64,000 nt of DNA from Massilia sp. 9096 (GTDB lineage: Bacteria; Pseudomonadota; Gammaproteobacteria; Burkholderiales; Burkholderiaceae_D): assembly GCF_000745265.1 (NCBI RefSeq), contig NZ_JQNN01000001.1:5394001-5458000 (forward strand), in the 5' to 3' direction. Below are positions 25,332 through 34,964 of the stretch, piece by piece. The notes beneath the pieces are model-generated. The model searched no databases and was not told the origin of the DNA. It saw nothing but the letters and a program-made list of their open reading frames with translations. Both the position numbers and the translations under genes were made by a program. Numbering within the stretch: position 1 is the stretch's first letter; each line of letters starts with the position of its first letter.

Positions 25332-25348
25332 CGCACCCGAGGTGTGCA
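25332..25348. promoter_or_regulatory. Candidate NtrC binding site upstream of amt
   Basis: CGCAC-N7-GTGCA resembles the NtrC consensus TGCAC-N7-GTGCA with one mismatch and correct half-site spacing. It lies only about 15 bp upstream of the putative -24 box, which is closer than most enhancers, so it may not be the only site. A further TGCAC occurs near 25497. Confidence 0.4.
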
Positions 25349-25620
25349 TGTGCACAAAGACGCGCCGTTTGCGTGCGCAGGCACTTCTACGGTGCGCCGC
25401 CGCGCCAAAATGGTGAATCGGCAGCGCCGATTGCGAATGGCAGTGCTACGTCTTCGTGTCGAGTTGACAAACAAATCATCCTTGGCGATCTTGGGTGCAC
25501 AGGAGAGCGGTCGCCAATGGCGGTCAAGGCGCACTCAGTGACAATACGGCAGCAACACAGGCATGGGCGTCACGCCCGGACTGAGGTATCCTTTTAGAAA
25601 TCATTCTGACCAGGATACGC

Positions 25621-27453
25621 ATGAAACCTGTCGCTTCGCCGCTGCGCGCGTTGCTCGCCGCCGCTTGCCTCATCAGCCTCGTCCCGGCGCTGCCGGCGCT
25701 GGCCGCCGCGCCCAAGATCGCCGGCCCCTCGGCGGCGATCCGCCAGGCCGGCCAGCTCAAACAGATCGAAGAGCGCTTCTACGACGCGCGCGCACGCTTC
25801 GAGCCGCTGCTGTACGCCACCGCCAACGGCGACAGCCGCTACGACGACCAGCTCGGCCTGTCGATCGCGCCGCAGGTACGCGCGCGCTACTTCGCGCTGA
25901 ACCATGCGTTCCTTAGTGATCTGTCCAAGGTCGACCGCAGGCAGCTCGCGCCCGCGAACCAGCTCGACTACGACATCCTGGTCTCGGAAATCCACAGCCA
26001 GCTCGACCTGGAAGCCTTCCCCGAGCACCTGCTGCCGCTGAACCAGTTCGACAACGTGCCCAGCACGCTGGCCAACTATGCCGGCGGCACCGGCTCCCAG
26101 CCGCTGGCGACGCCGGCGCAGTACCGCGCCTACCTGAGCCGCCTGCAGCAGCTGCCGGCCTGGATCGACCAGGCGGTGGCCAACATGAAGGAGGGCATCC
26201 GCACGCAGGTGGTCCAGCCGCGGCCGATCACGCTCAAGATGCTGGCCCAGTTCAAGCAGATGCGCGCCGCCACGCCGGAGGCCAGCGTCTTTTACACGCC
26301 GGTGAAGAACATGCCGGCCGGGTTCGGCGACGTGGATAAACGCGCCCTGGGCGACGGCTACCGCAAGGCCGCCGTCGACATCGACGCCGCGCTCGACCGC
26401 CTCAACGCTTTCCTCGAAAAAAGCTACCTGCCGGCCAGCCGCAGCAGCGCCGGCTACGGCGCGCTGCCCAACGGCCAGGCCTGGTACCGCGCGCGCATCC
26501 GCAACAACACCAATCTCGACCAGGCGCCGGACGCGATCCACGCGCTCGGCCTGAAGGAAGTCGCGCGCATCCAGGGCGAGATCGCCAAGCTGGCGCCGAA
26601 GATGGGCTACACCGGGCCGCTGAACCGTTTCCCGCAATGGGTCGCCGGGCAGCGCAAGTACAAGCCCTTCACCAGCGAGCAGCAGGTGCTGGAGCGCTAC
26701 CGCCAGATCTACGCGCAGGTCGAGGCCAAGCTGCCCGAGTACTTCACGCTGCTGCCGAAGGCCAGGCTCGACATCCAGCTCGAGCCCGAGCTGACCCGCG
26801 CCACCGCGTCCGACCACTACACGCCGGTCGCTGCGGACGGCTCGCACCCGGGCGTGTTCTGGGCCGTGGTCAACGATCCGAAGGAATACGACACGGTCGG
26901 CATGACCACGCTGCTGCTGCACGAGGGCGTGCCCGGCCACCACCTGCACGCGGCGCTGCTCAAGGAACTGCCGCTGCCGGACTTCCGCAAGTTCTTCACG
27001 GAACACCCGAGCGCGGCCGCCTACACCGAAGGCTGGGCGCTGTACTGCGAGACGCTGGGGCGCGAATTCGGCTTCTACGACGACCCGGCCGCCTACTACG
27101 GCCACCTGAACGACGAGCTGCTGCGCGCCGTGCGCCTGGTGGTCGACACCGGCATGCATGCCCAGGGCTGGTCGGAACAGAAGGCGGTGAAGTACACGAT
27201 GGACACGCTCGGCTACAGCGAGGACCAGGCCACCAACCAGATCGAACGCTACATGGTCTGGCCGGGCCAGGCGCTGGCCTATAAGACCGGGGCGCTGAAG
27301 ATCCTCGAGCTGCGCGCGCGCGCGCAACAGGCGCTCGGGCCGAAATTCAGCTACGCCAGGTTCCACGCGATCGTGCTCGGCGACGGTACGCTGCCGCTGC
27401 CGATCCTGCAGGCCCAGGTCGAACGCTGGATCGCCAACGCAGGCAAGGACTGA
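25621..27453 (+). CDS. Secreted DUF885 family metallohydrolase-like protein
   Basis: A 610-residue protein with a cleavable signal peptide (hydrophobic core at residues 8-27, cleavage after PALAA). It belongs to the DUF885 family, whose members look like gluzincin peptidases. The putative zinc motif HEGVPGHHLH and the downstream AAYTEGWALYCE (third ligand Glu) are both intact. The domain fills the full length. The substrate is unknown; peptidase activity is a family inference. The membrane channel gene follows after 5 bp, so they may be co-transcribed. Confidence 0.88.
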   Translation: MKPVASPLRALLAAACLISLVPALPALAAAPKIAGPSAAIRQAGQLKQIEERFYDARARFEPLLYATANGDSRYDDQLGLSIAPQVRARYFALNHAFLSDLSKVDRRQLAPANQLDYDILVSEIHSQLDLEAFPEHLLPLNQFDNVPSTLANYAGGTGSQPLATPAQYRAYLSRLQQLPAWIDQAVANMKEGIRTQVVQPRPITLKMLAQFKQMRAATPEASVFYTPVKNMPAGFGDVDKRALGDGYRKAAVDIDAALDRLNAFLEKSYLPASRSSAGYGALPNGQAWYRARIRNNTNLDQAPDAIHALGLKEVARIQGEIAKLAPKMGYTGPLNRFPQWVAGQRKYKPFTSEQQVLERYRQIYAQVEAKLPEYFTLLPKARLDIQLEPELTRATASDHYTPVAADGSHPGVFWAVVNDPKEYDTVGMTTLLLHEGVPGHHLHAALLKELPLPDFRKFFTEHPSAAAYTEGWALYCETLGREFGFYDDPAAYYGHLNDELLRAVRLVVDTGMHAQGWSEQKAVKYTMDTLGYSEDQATNQIERYMVWPGQALAYKTGALKILELRARAQQALGPKFSYARFHAIVLGDGTLPLPILQAQVERWIANAGKD

Positions 27454-27458
27454 ACATC

Positions 27459-28130
27459 ATGAGCACCGACATCGACGACCACGCCACTGCCGCGACCGCC
27501 GCGGCGGGCGGCGCGCCCCAGTTGGGCAAGCACCGCATCGAAGCCCTGGTCGACGGCATCTTCGCGGTGGCGATGACGCTGCTCGTGATCGACCTGCGCC
27601 TGCCCGAGCACGCCCACCTGGCCACTTCCGAACAGTTGCGCGACGCGTTGGTCGAGCTGGTCCCCAACCTGTACTCCTGGCTGGTCAGCTTCGTCGTGCT
27701 GGCGATCTTCTGGATGGCGAACCACCGCCTGTACAGCCACGTGCGCCACGTCGACGGCGCGCTGCTGTGGTCGACGATCCTGATGCTGGGCGGGGTCAGC
27801 CTGCTGCCGTTCGCCTCGGCGGTGAACAGCACGATGGCGTCGCAATTGGCGCAGCTGGTGTACTCGAGCGTGATGATCGTGATCGCGCTCGGGGCGCTGC
27901 TGGTGTCGCACCATATCTACCGCCACCCCGAGCTGTGCGCGCATCCGATGGACCGCGCGACCTGGCGCGGGGCGACGGTGCGCACCGGCGGCCTGATCGT
28001 GATCGCCGCGCTGGCGGTGCCGCTGGCCGGCTGGCTGCCGGGCTACGCCAACTTTGCCTACCTGCTGATCTTCGCGTTGCGCCCGCTGGCCGGGCTGCTG
28101 GGACGCGCCGCGCCTAACCGCCCGGCGTAA
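27459..28130 (+). CDS. TMEM175-family membrane protein (putative potassium channel)
   Basis: A 223-residue protein with six hydrophobic segments. The first helix carries the family signature in the form RIEALVDGIFAVAMTLL, like RxxxFSDGVxA in bacterial TMEM175 potassium channels, but with LVD in place of FSD. A second conserved patch (WMANHRLYSH) follows helix 3. Bacterial members form tetrameric potassium-permeable channels without a TVGYG filter. The change at FSD may alter gating or selectivity. It starts 5 bp after the DUF885 gene. Confidence 0.82.
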   Translation: MSTDIDDHATAATAAAGGAPQLGKHRIEALVDGIFAVAMTLLVIDLRLPEHAHLATSEQLRDALVELVPNLYSWLVSFVVLAIFWMANHRLYSHVRHVDGALLWSTILMLGGVSLLPFASAVNSTMASQLAQLVYSSVMIVIALGALLVSHHIYRHPELCAHPMDRATWRGATVRTGGLIVIAALAVPLAGWLPGYANFAYLLIFALRPLAGLLGRAAPNRPA

Positions 28131-28196
28131 TTATCCTGGGGTAAAATCTCCGGTGTATGCACGCGCTGTCCCGGCGCCCGATCGACAAAGGTTTCG

Positions 28197-30749
28197 ATGG
28201 ATTCAGCCCCGTTGTTCACCGCTACCGATGAGCTCAGCCTGCGCATGGCGCGCCATGACTGGGGCGCCTCCGTGCTTGGCGTCCCGGGCGCGTGGCCGGC
28301 TGCGATCCGGACCGTGGTGCGGCTCATGCTGGACGCCAAGAATGCGATGTTCGTGTTCTGGGGGGCCGAGCTCGGCCTGATCTACAACCAACCCTATGTC
28401 CAGTTCTTGCAGGACAAGCATCCGCAGGCGCTGGGCCGGCCGTTTCGCGACGTGTGGCCCGAGCTGTGGCCGCAGCTCGCCCCCCTGATCGAGCGTGCGC
28501 TCGCCGGCGAGTCGATCCATGTCGAGGACATGCCCCTGGTCATGTTCAGGAACGGCCGCCACGAGCAGACCTGGTTCACCTTTTCGTATTCCCCGATCTA
28601 CGACGACGGCGGCGCCATCGTCGGCCTGTACGGCACCGGCACCGATACCACGCGGCGCGTGACCACCGAGCGCCGCCTCGCGTTCCAGGTGCGCATGGCG
28701 GACCAGCTGCGCGGCCTGGCCGACCCGTACGAGATCGTGCGCCGCGCCAGCCGCCTGCTGGGCGAAGAGCTCGGTGTCAGCCGCGTGCTGTTCAGCGAGA
28801 TGATGAACGATGGCGAGCAGGGCGTGTTCCATTCGAATTACACCGACGGCACGGTCGAGGAATTGCACGGCCGCTTCGAGGCCGCCGATTTCGGCGCCGG
28901 GCTGTTCGCCACCTTGCGCGCCGGCCGCACCAGCGTGTGCAAGGATATCGGCGCGCAGCTCGGCAGCGCCGATCCGGAGGTGGCGCGCCACTTCCAGGCG
29001 CTCGGCGTGGGCGCCGAGATCAGCGTGCCGGTCTTGCGCGAAGGGCGGCTCAGCAGCATCCTGATCGTCAACCACCGCCGCAAGCGCAACTGGACGCAGT
29101 ACGAGATCGAACTGGCCGAAGACATGGCCGAGCGCATCTGGAACGTGGTCGAACGCGCGCGCGCCGAGGCCGCGCTGCGCGAGGCCAACGAGCAGCTGGC
29201 GGCCATGCTCAGCGTGCGCACCGCGGAGCGCGACCGCCTGTGGGACATGGCGCAGGAGATCCTCGCGATCGCGTCCATCGATGGCTACTTCATCAGCTGC
29301 AATCCGGCCATGACCGAGGCCCTCGGCTGGACCGAGCACGAACTGCAGGTGACGCCCTTCGCCGATTTCGCGCATCCCGACCAGCGCGCCGAACTGGCCG
29401 GCGTGATGGCCCAGCTGGCGGCGGGCAAGACCGTGACCCGTCACGAGATCCGCAGCCGCCATCGCGACGGCAGCTACCGCTGGCTGTCCTGGACCGTGGT
29501 CGCGCAAGGCAAACTGCTGTACATGGCGGGCCGCGACGTGACCGAGGAGAAGCAGCGCCGCGCCGACCTGCGCCAGGCCGAGGATGCGCTGCGCCAGTCG
29601 CAGAAGATGGAAGCGATCGGCCAGCTCACCGGCGGCCTGGCGCACGACTTCAACAACATGCTCGGCACCATCGTCGGCAACATCGAGCTGGCGCGCCTGC
29701 ATTTCCAGGGCGGGCGCACCGCCAACCTGCATCGCTATCTCGATGGCGCGGCGAACGCGGCGCACCGCGCGGCGACGCTGACCCATCGCCTGCTGGCGTT
29801 CTCGCGCCGCCAGACGCTCGACCCCAGGCCGACCGACGTCAACGGGCTGGTCACCTCGATGCACGAGATGATCGCGCGCACCGTGGGACCGGCGATCGGG
29901 GTCGAACTGCGGCTGGACAGCGCCTGCCCGGTCAGTTTCTGCGACACCAACCAGCTGGAAAACGCCATCCTCAACCTGGCGATCAATGCGCGCGATGCGA
30001 TGCCCGGCGGCGGCGGCCTCCTGATCCGCACCGCGGACGTCCACTGCGCGCTGCCGAACCACCCGTCGGGGCTGGCGTCCGGCGAATGCATCCGCATCAG
30101 CGTGGTCGACAACGGCACCGGCATGGATGCGCAGACGGCGGCGCGCGCCTTCGAGCCTTTCTTCACCACCAAGCCGCAGGGCGAGGGCACCGGGCTGGGA
30201 CTGTCGATGGTGTTCGGCTTCGTCAACCAGAGCAACGGCCACGTGGGCCTGGAATCCCGGCCAGGCAAGGGCACCGCGATCCATATCGACCTGCCGCGCC
30301 ATTACGGCGCGGCTGGCGACGAGGAAGCGGCATCGGTGGCTCCCGGCGACGCCGCCGCCCCTGTTCGAAATGCGACCATCCTGCTGGTCGACGACGAGAC
30401 CGCGCTGCGCCAGGTGCTGGGCGAGGTGCTGCGCGACGCCGGCCACACCGTGTTCGAGGCGGGCGACGCCGCCACCGCGCTGGCCAAGCTGCGCCACATC
30501 GACCAGGTCGACCTGCTGGTCAGCGACGTCGGCCTGCCGGGCGGGATGAACGGCCGCCAGCTGGCGGACGCGGTGCGCGCCAACCATCCCGCCATCCGCG
30601 TACTGTTCATCACCGGCTACGCCGAATCGAACGTGCTCAACGCCGACATGCTGGGCCAGGACGTACACATGCTGATGAAGCCGTTCGCGCTCAAGGAATT
30701 CCGCGACCGGGTCGGCGCCATCGTGGTGGCGCCGGACCGGAACGCCTGA
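28197..30749 (+). CDS. PAS/GAF hybrid sensor histidine kinase
   Basis: An 850-residue soluble kinase without membrane segments. Order: N-terminal PAS-like domain (residues about 40-155, with [19 protein letters not shown]), GAF domain (about 165-320), second PAS/PAC (about 345-455), HisKA with the phospho-His in [17 protein letters not shown], HATPase ([26 protein letters not shown]), and a C-terminal receiver with its Asp in [14 protein letters not shown]. The architecture is common among cytosolic hybrid kinases, including light- and redox-responsive ones. No DNA-binding output is attached, and the signal is unknown. It ends convergently with the uraD-allC gene, two bases apart. Confidence 0.92.
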   Translation: MDSAPLFTATDELSLRMARHDWGASVLGVPGAWPAAIRTVVRLMLDAKNAMFVFWGAELGLIYNQPYVQFLQDKHPQALGRPFRDVWPELWPQLAPLIERALAGESIHVEDMPLVMFRNGRHEQTWFTFSYSPIYDDGGAIVGLYGTGTDTTRRVTTERRLAFQVRMADQLRGLADPYEIVRRASRLLGEELGVSRVLFSEMMNDGEQGVFHSNYTDGTVEELHGRFEAADFGAGLFATLRAGRTSVCKDIGAQLGSADPEVARHFQALGVGAEISVPVLREGRLSSILIVNHRRKRNWTQYEIELAEDMAERIWNVVERARAEAALREANEQLAAMLSVRTAERDRLWDMAQEILAIASIDGYFISCNPAMTEALGWTEHELQVTPFADFAHPDQRAELAGVMAQLAAGKTVTRHEIRSRHRDGSYRWLSWTVVAQGKLLYMAGRDVTEEKQRRADLRQAEDALRQSQKMEAIGQLTGGLAHDFNNMLGTIVGNIELARLHFQGGRTANLHRYLDGAANAAHRAATLTHRLLAFSRRQTLDPRPTDVNGLVTSMHEMIARTVGPAIGVELRLDSACPVSFCDTNQLENAILNLAINARDAMPGGGGLLIRTADVHCALPNHPSGLASGECIRISVVDNGTGMDAQTAARAFEPFFTTKPQGEGTGLGLSMVFGFVNQSNGHVGLESRPGKGTAIHIDLPRHYGAAGDEEAASVAPGDAAAPVRNATILLVDDETALRQVLGEVLRDAGHTVFEAGDAATALAKLRHIDQVDLLVSDVGLPGGMNGRQLADAVRANHPAIRVLFITGYAESNVLNADMLGQDVHMLMKPFALKEFRDRVGAIVVAPDRNA

Positions 30750-30751
30750 AC

Positions 30752-32497
30752 TCAGCGGTAACTGCGCAGGAAGTCGAGCAGCACGGCCGCCGCGACGTCG
30801 GCGTCGTCGGCGGTCATGGTCTCGAGCGGGTTGTGGCTGATGCCGCCGTTGCCGCAGCGCGTGAACAGCATCGCCACCTCGGTCAGGCTCGCCAGCGCCA
30901 TGGCGTCGTGGCCGGCGCCGGACAGCAGCTCGAAGCGCGGCAGGCCGGCGCGTTCGAGCGCGGCGCCCAGCTGGTCCATCAGGCGCGGCGCGCACGGCGC
31001 GGCGGCGGCCTCGAGCAGCGTCTCGACGCCGTAGTCGATGCCGCGCCGTTCGCAGATGGCGCGGATGCCGTCCATGACGTCTGCGACAGCCGCCTGGCGC
31101 ACCGCGTCGCTGGCTGCGCGGATGTCGAGCGACAGCCGGCAACGGCCCGGCACCACGTTGACCGAGCCGTCTGGCACGCTCAGCTGGCCGACGGTGCCGA
31201 CCAGCGCATCCTCGCGCCCGCAACGCTGCTCGACCAGCAGCACGATCTCGGCGGCCGCGGCGGCGGCGTCGCGCCGCATCGTCATCGGGGTGGTGCCGGC
31301 GTGGCTGGCCAGGCCGCCCAGGTCGACCAGGTAGCGCGAGCTGCCGGCGATCGCGCCGACCACGCCCAGCGGCAGTCCGCGCTCGAGCAGCACCGGTCCC
31401 TGCTCGATGTGGACTTCGACGTAGCCCAGCACGTCCTCGCGCCTGCGCGCGATGCCGGGAATGGCCGCCGGATCGTGCCCGGCCGCTTTCAGCGCGGCGC
31501 GCATCGTGACGCCGTCGGTATCCAGCCGATCGAGCAACGCCATGTCGAAGGCGCCGGCCACCGCGCTGCTGCCGAGAAAGGTCGAGCGGAAGCGCACGCC
31601 TTCTTCTTCCGCGAAGCCGATGAGATCGAGGTGGAAGGGCAGGCGCTCCCCGCGCGCGTGCAGCGCGCGCACGAGCGCGAGCGGAAGCAGGATGCCGAGG
31701 CGTCCGTCGTACTTGCCGCCGTTGCGCACGGTGTCGTAGTGCGAACCGGTGATCAGGGCTTTCGCCTGCGGGTCGGCAGCGGCATGGCGCCCGACCACGT
31801 TGCCGACCGCGTCGACGTGCACCTGCATGCCGGCCTCGCGCATCCACTGCGCGAGCAGGGCGGCCGTGCGCCGGTGCGCCGGCGTCATGTAGGCGCAGGT
31901 CAGGCCGTGCTCGTCGTCGCTGATGGCGCCCAGCTGCTCGGCCCAGTCCATGATTGCCGCGCCGTAGGCCAGCTGGACGTTCAGCAGCGCGTTCAGGCGG
32001 ATCTCGGCGATGCGCTGCACCTGGCGCAGCGCTTCCGCCAGCTCGGTGTCAACCCGGTTCTTCAGGCGCCGCTCGAAGGTGGCGATGATGGCCTGGCGCG
32101 TCAGGCCCTTGCCGGTCGGCCCCTTGACCGCGAGGATGAAGGGAAAGCCGAATCTGGCGTTGTAGTCGGCGTTCAGGCGCTGTAGAAGCGCGTATTCGTC
32201 CGGGCTGCACAGGTTCAGGCCGGAAGCGGCTTGCTCGCCGGTCGATTCCGCGGTCAGCGCGCCGGCGATCGCGGCCTTGCCGGCCAGCTCGGGGTGGGCG
32301 CGCAGCAAAGACAGGCGTTCGTCTTCGCTGGCCAGCTCGACCGCGTCCTGCAGCGCCAGCTTGAGGGCGGCCAGGCTGGAAAACGGCCGGCTTCTTGCGG
32401 CGCGCTCGGGAATCCAGGGCGAATGCTCGTAGATGCCGTGCAGCGCGTTGACGAAGGCGGCTGGGTCGAACGCGTTCAAATCCTGGAGAGTGGTCAT
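30752..32497 (-). CDS. uraD-allC: Fused OHCU decarboxylase / allantoate amidohydrolase
   Basis: A 581-residue two-domain enzyme of urate degradation. Residues about 1-170 are UraD (2-oxo-4-hydroxy-4-carboxy-5-ureidoimidazoline decarboxylase), with SPWIPERA and the conserved H68 in HPELAGKAA. Residues about 180-581 are an M20-type allantoate amidohydrolase with metal motifs GSHYDTVRNGGKYDGRLG, AEEEGVRF and HIEQGPVLLERG. The first yields S-allantoin; the second acts on allantoate, so the allantoinase step between them must come from elsewhere. The ATG at 32497 is the natural start. puuD at 37.7 kb supplies the first step of the same pathway. Confidence 0.93.
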   Translation of the reverse strand: MTTLQDLNAFDPAAFVNALHGIYEHSPWIPERAARSRPFSSLAALKLALQDAVELASEDERLSLLRAHPELAGKAAIAGALTAESTGEQAASGLNLCSPDEYALLQRLNADYNARFGFPFILAVKGPTGKGLTRQAIIATFERRLKNRVDTELAEALRQVQRIAEIRLNALLNVQLAYGAAIMDWAEQLGAISDDEHGLTCAYMTPAHRRTAALLAQWMREAGMQVHVDAVGNVVGRHAAADPQAKALITGSHYDTVRNGGKYDGRLGILLPLALVRALHARGERLPFHLDLIGFAEEEGVRFRSTFLGSSAVAGAFDMALLDRLDTDGVTMRAALKAAGHDPAAIPGIARRREDVLGYVEVHIEQGPVLLERGLPLGVVGAIAGSSRYLVDLGGLASHAGTTPMTMRRDAAAAAAEIVLLVEQRCGREDALVGTVGQLSVPDGSVNVVPGRCRLSLDIRAASDAVRQAAVADVMDGIRAICERRGIDYGVETLLEAAAAPCAPRLMDQLGAALERAGLPRFELLSGAGHDAMALASLTEVAMLFTRCGNGGISHNPLETMTADDADVAAAVLLDFLRSYR

Positions 32498-32652
32498 GGC
32501 CTGGGGTTCCCGATTGGAGCAGTCGATGATAAATCCTGCAACACTGCGGGATATACGTCACTGCTGATGTGCGAATTCAGCCGTGGCATATAGCACGGAC
32601 GAGCACGATCGCACGACAGCGCAATCCGCTGTCTTGGTACAATGACATCACC

Positions 32653-33273
32653 ATGAAAAAGACCGCCATCTCCTTCATCCTCGGGGCCGCCTCGGTGACC
32701 GTACTGAGCGCCGCGCTGTCCGCCTGCGACAGCAAGACTTCCGCCAACGAAAAGAATTTCGGCATCGCCGTCACCCAGTATCTCGACAAGAAGGGCGAGC
32801 TGTGCCTGGACCCGGTGAGCTGGCCGGTCGACGTGTACGAGACCGACATCCGCCAGCAGAAGCTGTACCCGGATAACGCCGCCGGCCAGATGGCGGCGCT
32901 GGAGGCAGCCGGCCTGGCCATGGGCGAGGACACGACGTCGAGCGGGGTGAAGGTCAGGCGCTACCAGATGCTCGACGCCGCCAGGCCGTATCTGCGCGCG
33001 GACCCGGGCAAGAAGCCGCGCCTTTGCTGGGGCCGCAAGTCGCTGAGCAAGGTGCTGCGCTGGGACGATCCGGCCAAGGTGGGCGACCACGAGGAGTCCA
33101 GCGTGATCTACACCTACAAGCTGTCGAACGTGGTCGACTGGGCGCGCAAGCCGCAGTTCAAGGAAGCCTTCCCCGACCTGGGCCGGACCATCGACGGCGA
33201 GCGCGCGCAAAAGGAAAAGATGTACGTCAAGCTCACGCCGCAGGGGTGGGAAGCGTTCGGCCTGAACAACTGA
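32653..33273 (+). CDS. Conserved lipoprotein of unknown function
   Basis: A 206-residue protein with a type-II signal peptide: basic MKK, hydrophobic stretch, lipobox LSAC with the lipidated Cys at about residue 25. The mature part is mixed alpha/beta, Lys/Arg-rich, with a Cys in ELCLDPVSW and another in RLCWGRKS that could pair. No family was recognised with certainty. The start at 32653 is chosen because it begins exactly at the signal peptide; a longer upstream reading lacks an SD. It is convergent with udk. Confidence 0.75.
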   Translation: MKKTAISFILGAASVTVLSAALSACDSKTSANEKNFGIAVTQYLDKKGELCLDPVSWPVDVYETDIRQQKLYPDNAAGQMAALEAAGLAMGEDTTSSGVKVRRYQMLDAARPYLRADPGKKPRLCWGRKSLSKVLRWDDPAKVGDHEESSVIYTYKLSNVVDWARKPQFKEAFPDLGRTIDGERAQKEKMYVKLTPQGWEAFGLNN

Positions 33274-33294
33274 GACGCGTTCCCCCCGCAGGGA

Positions 33295-33936
33295 TCACGA
33301 ACGCTTGAGCTGGCCGATGACGCTGGCGACCTTGGTGGTGATGACGTCGACCGCCGGGCCGTTCGCGCCGTGGGGCAGGATGACGTCGGCGTGGCGCTTG
33401 GTCGGCTCGATGAACTGCTTGTGCATCGGGCGCACCGTGTCCATGTACTGCTTGACGATGCTGTCCATGGTGCGGCCGCGCTCGGCGATGTCGCGTTGCA
33501 GACGGCGGATGAAGCGCACGTCGGGCGCGGTGTCGACGAAAATTTTCAGCGACATCATCTTGCACAAGTCCGCGTCGTACAGGGCGAACAGGCCTTCGAT
33601 CACGATCACCGGAGCCGGCTTGACCGGGATGGTCTTGCCGGAGCGGTTGCTGATCGTGAAGTCGTATTCCGGCATCTGGATCGTTTCGCCATTGCGCAAG
33701 GACTGGACGTGCTCGACCAGCAGCGGCCAGTCGAAGGCGTGCGGATGGTCGTAATTGGTCTTGCGGCGATCTTCGAGCGTGAGGTCGGTCTGGTCGCGAT
33801 AGTAGTCGTCCTGCATCACCACCGAGACCATCTCCGTGCCGAAGGAGGACAACACCTGCTGGGTCACCGTTGACTTGCCACTGCCGCTGCCGCCGGCGAC
33901 TCCAATGACAAACGGTTGGAAGGGAATCTGATTCAT
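33295..33936 (-). CDS. udk: Uridine kinase
   Basis: A 213-residue P-loop kinase that phosphorylates uridine and cytidine to UMP and CMP. The Walker A motif GVAGGSGSGKST lies at residues 12-23, the nucleoside-binding region in MQDDYYRDQTDLT and TNYDHPHAFD, and the lid region in RRLQRDIAERGRTMDS. The C-terminus is like that of bacterial Udk. It may serve in pyrimidine salvage beside the deo genes. The start has a GAGG lying directly against the ATG, an unusually short spacing. Confidence 0.95.
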   Translation of the reverse strand: MNQIPFQPFVIGVAGGSGSGKSTVTQQVLSSFGTEMVSVVMQDDYYRDQTDLTLEDRRKTNYDHPHAFDWPLLVEHVQSLRNGETIQMPEYDFTISNRSGKTIPVKPAPVIVIEGLFALYDADLCKMMSLKIFVDTAPDVRFIRRLQRDIAERGRTMDSIVKQYMDTVRPMHKQFIEPTKRHADVILPHGANGPAVDVITTKVASVIGQLKRS

Positions 33937-34036
33937 CCTCGCATGATACCGGAGCGGCGCGCGAACCGACAGGGGCAGGGTGCTCTTGCCACTGGCGTGA
34001 GGCGATCTTGCGACGCCTGCACGCCGGGCAGGACCC

Positions 34037-34249
34037 TCAGCGGCTGTTCGCCCCGACGCCGTTGTTGCCGGTGCCGGCGCTGTTGCCCATCGAATTGTCG
34101 GCGCCGCCGCCGTTGGTGCCGTTGACGTGGTCCGTTGCGTTGGCCGCGTCCTGCGTGCCGACGCGGGTGGTGTTCATGTCCGTCGAGCTGCAAGCGGCCA
34201 GGCCCATGGCCATCATTCCTGCGATGAGAATGCCTTGGTAAGTCTTCAT
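34037..34249 (-). CDS. Small Asn/Gly-rich lipoprotein
   Basis: A 70-residue protein starting MKTYQGILIAGMMAMGLAAC, a clear lipoprotein signal with lipobox LAAC. The mature part is about 50 residues, Asn/Gly/Thr-rich and without predicted secondary structure. The start at 34249 has a strong SD (GGAGGAG). Upstream in-frame codons lack an SD. Such short entericidin-like lipoproteins are often stress-induced, but no family could be fixed here. It is divergent from the DUF2231 operon. Confidence 0.7.
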   Translation of the reverse strand: MKTYQGILIAGMMAMGLAACSSTDMNTTRVGTQDAANATDHVNGTNGGGADNSMGNSAGTGNNGVGANSR

Positions 34250-34470
34250 GATTGCTCCTCCCCTTGTGTGTGCACCAATCATGGACGCGGCTGCCCGTGT
34301 TCAAAATAGGATGGGTCCAAGTCGCCGTGTAGGACATGCCGTACGATCAGCCGGACAGCGCAGCCTTGGGAGCCGCAGTCAACCGTGCTGCACGAAATGT
34401 GGTTGGCGTTATATTCTGTTCAACATGGCAGGACAGATAAGCGACCACATTTAACGGACAAGGAGTGCTC

Positions 34471-34518
34471 ATGCAAACGTGTTTACCGGTCAAATCTCCC
34501 GAGGGGGCAGCATCATGA
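34471..34518 (+). CDS. Possible 15-codon leader peptide before the DUF2231 gene
   Basis: An ATG at 34471 has a strong SD (AAGGAG, 5 nt upstream) and opens a 15-codon frame (MQTCLPVKSPEGAAS). Its TGA (34516-34518) overlaps the ATG of the DUF2231 gene at 34515. This is a typical coupling arrangement. The peptide itself has no recognised motif. It may be a real leader or a chance frame. Confidence 0.35.
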   Translation: MQTCLPVKSPEGAAS

Positions 34519-34964
34519 TGGCAAACCATCGTTCCACCAGATTCAGCCTGGGATCGGCATTGTTCGACCTGCTGGATCCGATCCCTTTCGGCTTCTTCGT
34601 GGCTACCCTGATTTTCGACATCATCTACGCAAACACCGCGGAGATATTGTGGGTGAAGGGTGCTTCCTGGCTCGTCAGCATCGGCCTGGTGTTCGCCATC
34701 ATCCCGGAGCTGATCAACCTGTACAACGTCTGGTTCAACAAGCGCCGCGGCCGCATGCACGGCGAGGCCGCCAATTTCTGGCTCAACGTGGTCGGCATCG
34801 TCGCCGCCATCGTCAATGCATTCGTGCATAGCCGCGACGCCTATGCGGCGATGCCCGATGGGCTGTGGCTGTCCATCGTGACGGTTGCCACGCTGGCGAT
34901 CGGCCGGATCATTCTGTCCGGGAGGAACGTGACCTACAAGGAATTCAACAATGAACGAGCATAA
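34515..34964 (+). CDS. DUF2231 family inner-membrane protein
   Basis: A 149-residue membrane protein with four hydrophobic segments (about residues 20-38, 45-68, 85-103 and 112-130) and the DUF2231 style sequence ALFDLLDPIPFGFFVATLIFDIIY. The start at 34515 has GAGGGGG 7 nt upstream; a second ATG follows immediately. Its 3' end overlaps the start of the sorbosone-dehydrogenase-like gene by 14 bp. In other bacteria DUF2231 proteins accompany haem or quinoprotein dehydrogenases and may help with membrane electron transfer; that role is inference here. Confidence 0.82.
   Translation: MMANHRSTRFSLGSALFDLLDPIPFGFFVATLIFDIIYANTAEILWVKGASWLVSIGLVFAIIPELINLYNVWFNKRRGRMHGEAANFWLNVVGIVAAIVNAFVHSRDAYAAMPDGLWLSIVTVATLAIGRIILSGRNVTYKEFNNERA

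Larger units (their letters stand above)
25239..25620. other. Divergent intergenic region (382 bp) between amt and the DUF885 gene
   Basis: No convincing gene lies here. Short frames on both strands have no SD and no recognisable products. The amt-proximal part holds the sigma-54-type promoter and NtrC-like site listed separately. The half near 25500-25620 should contain the promoter of the DUF885 gene, but no clear -35/-10 pair can be claimed. Confidence 0.5.

Noticed and set aside
28203..31847. A 1214-codon open frame on the minus strand.
   Set aside because: It lies opposite the PAS/GAF hybrid kinase and in another frame of uraD-allC. Its translation is Arg/Ala-rich without motifs, a usual antisense shadow in high-GC DNA.
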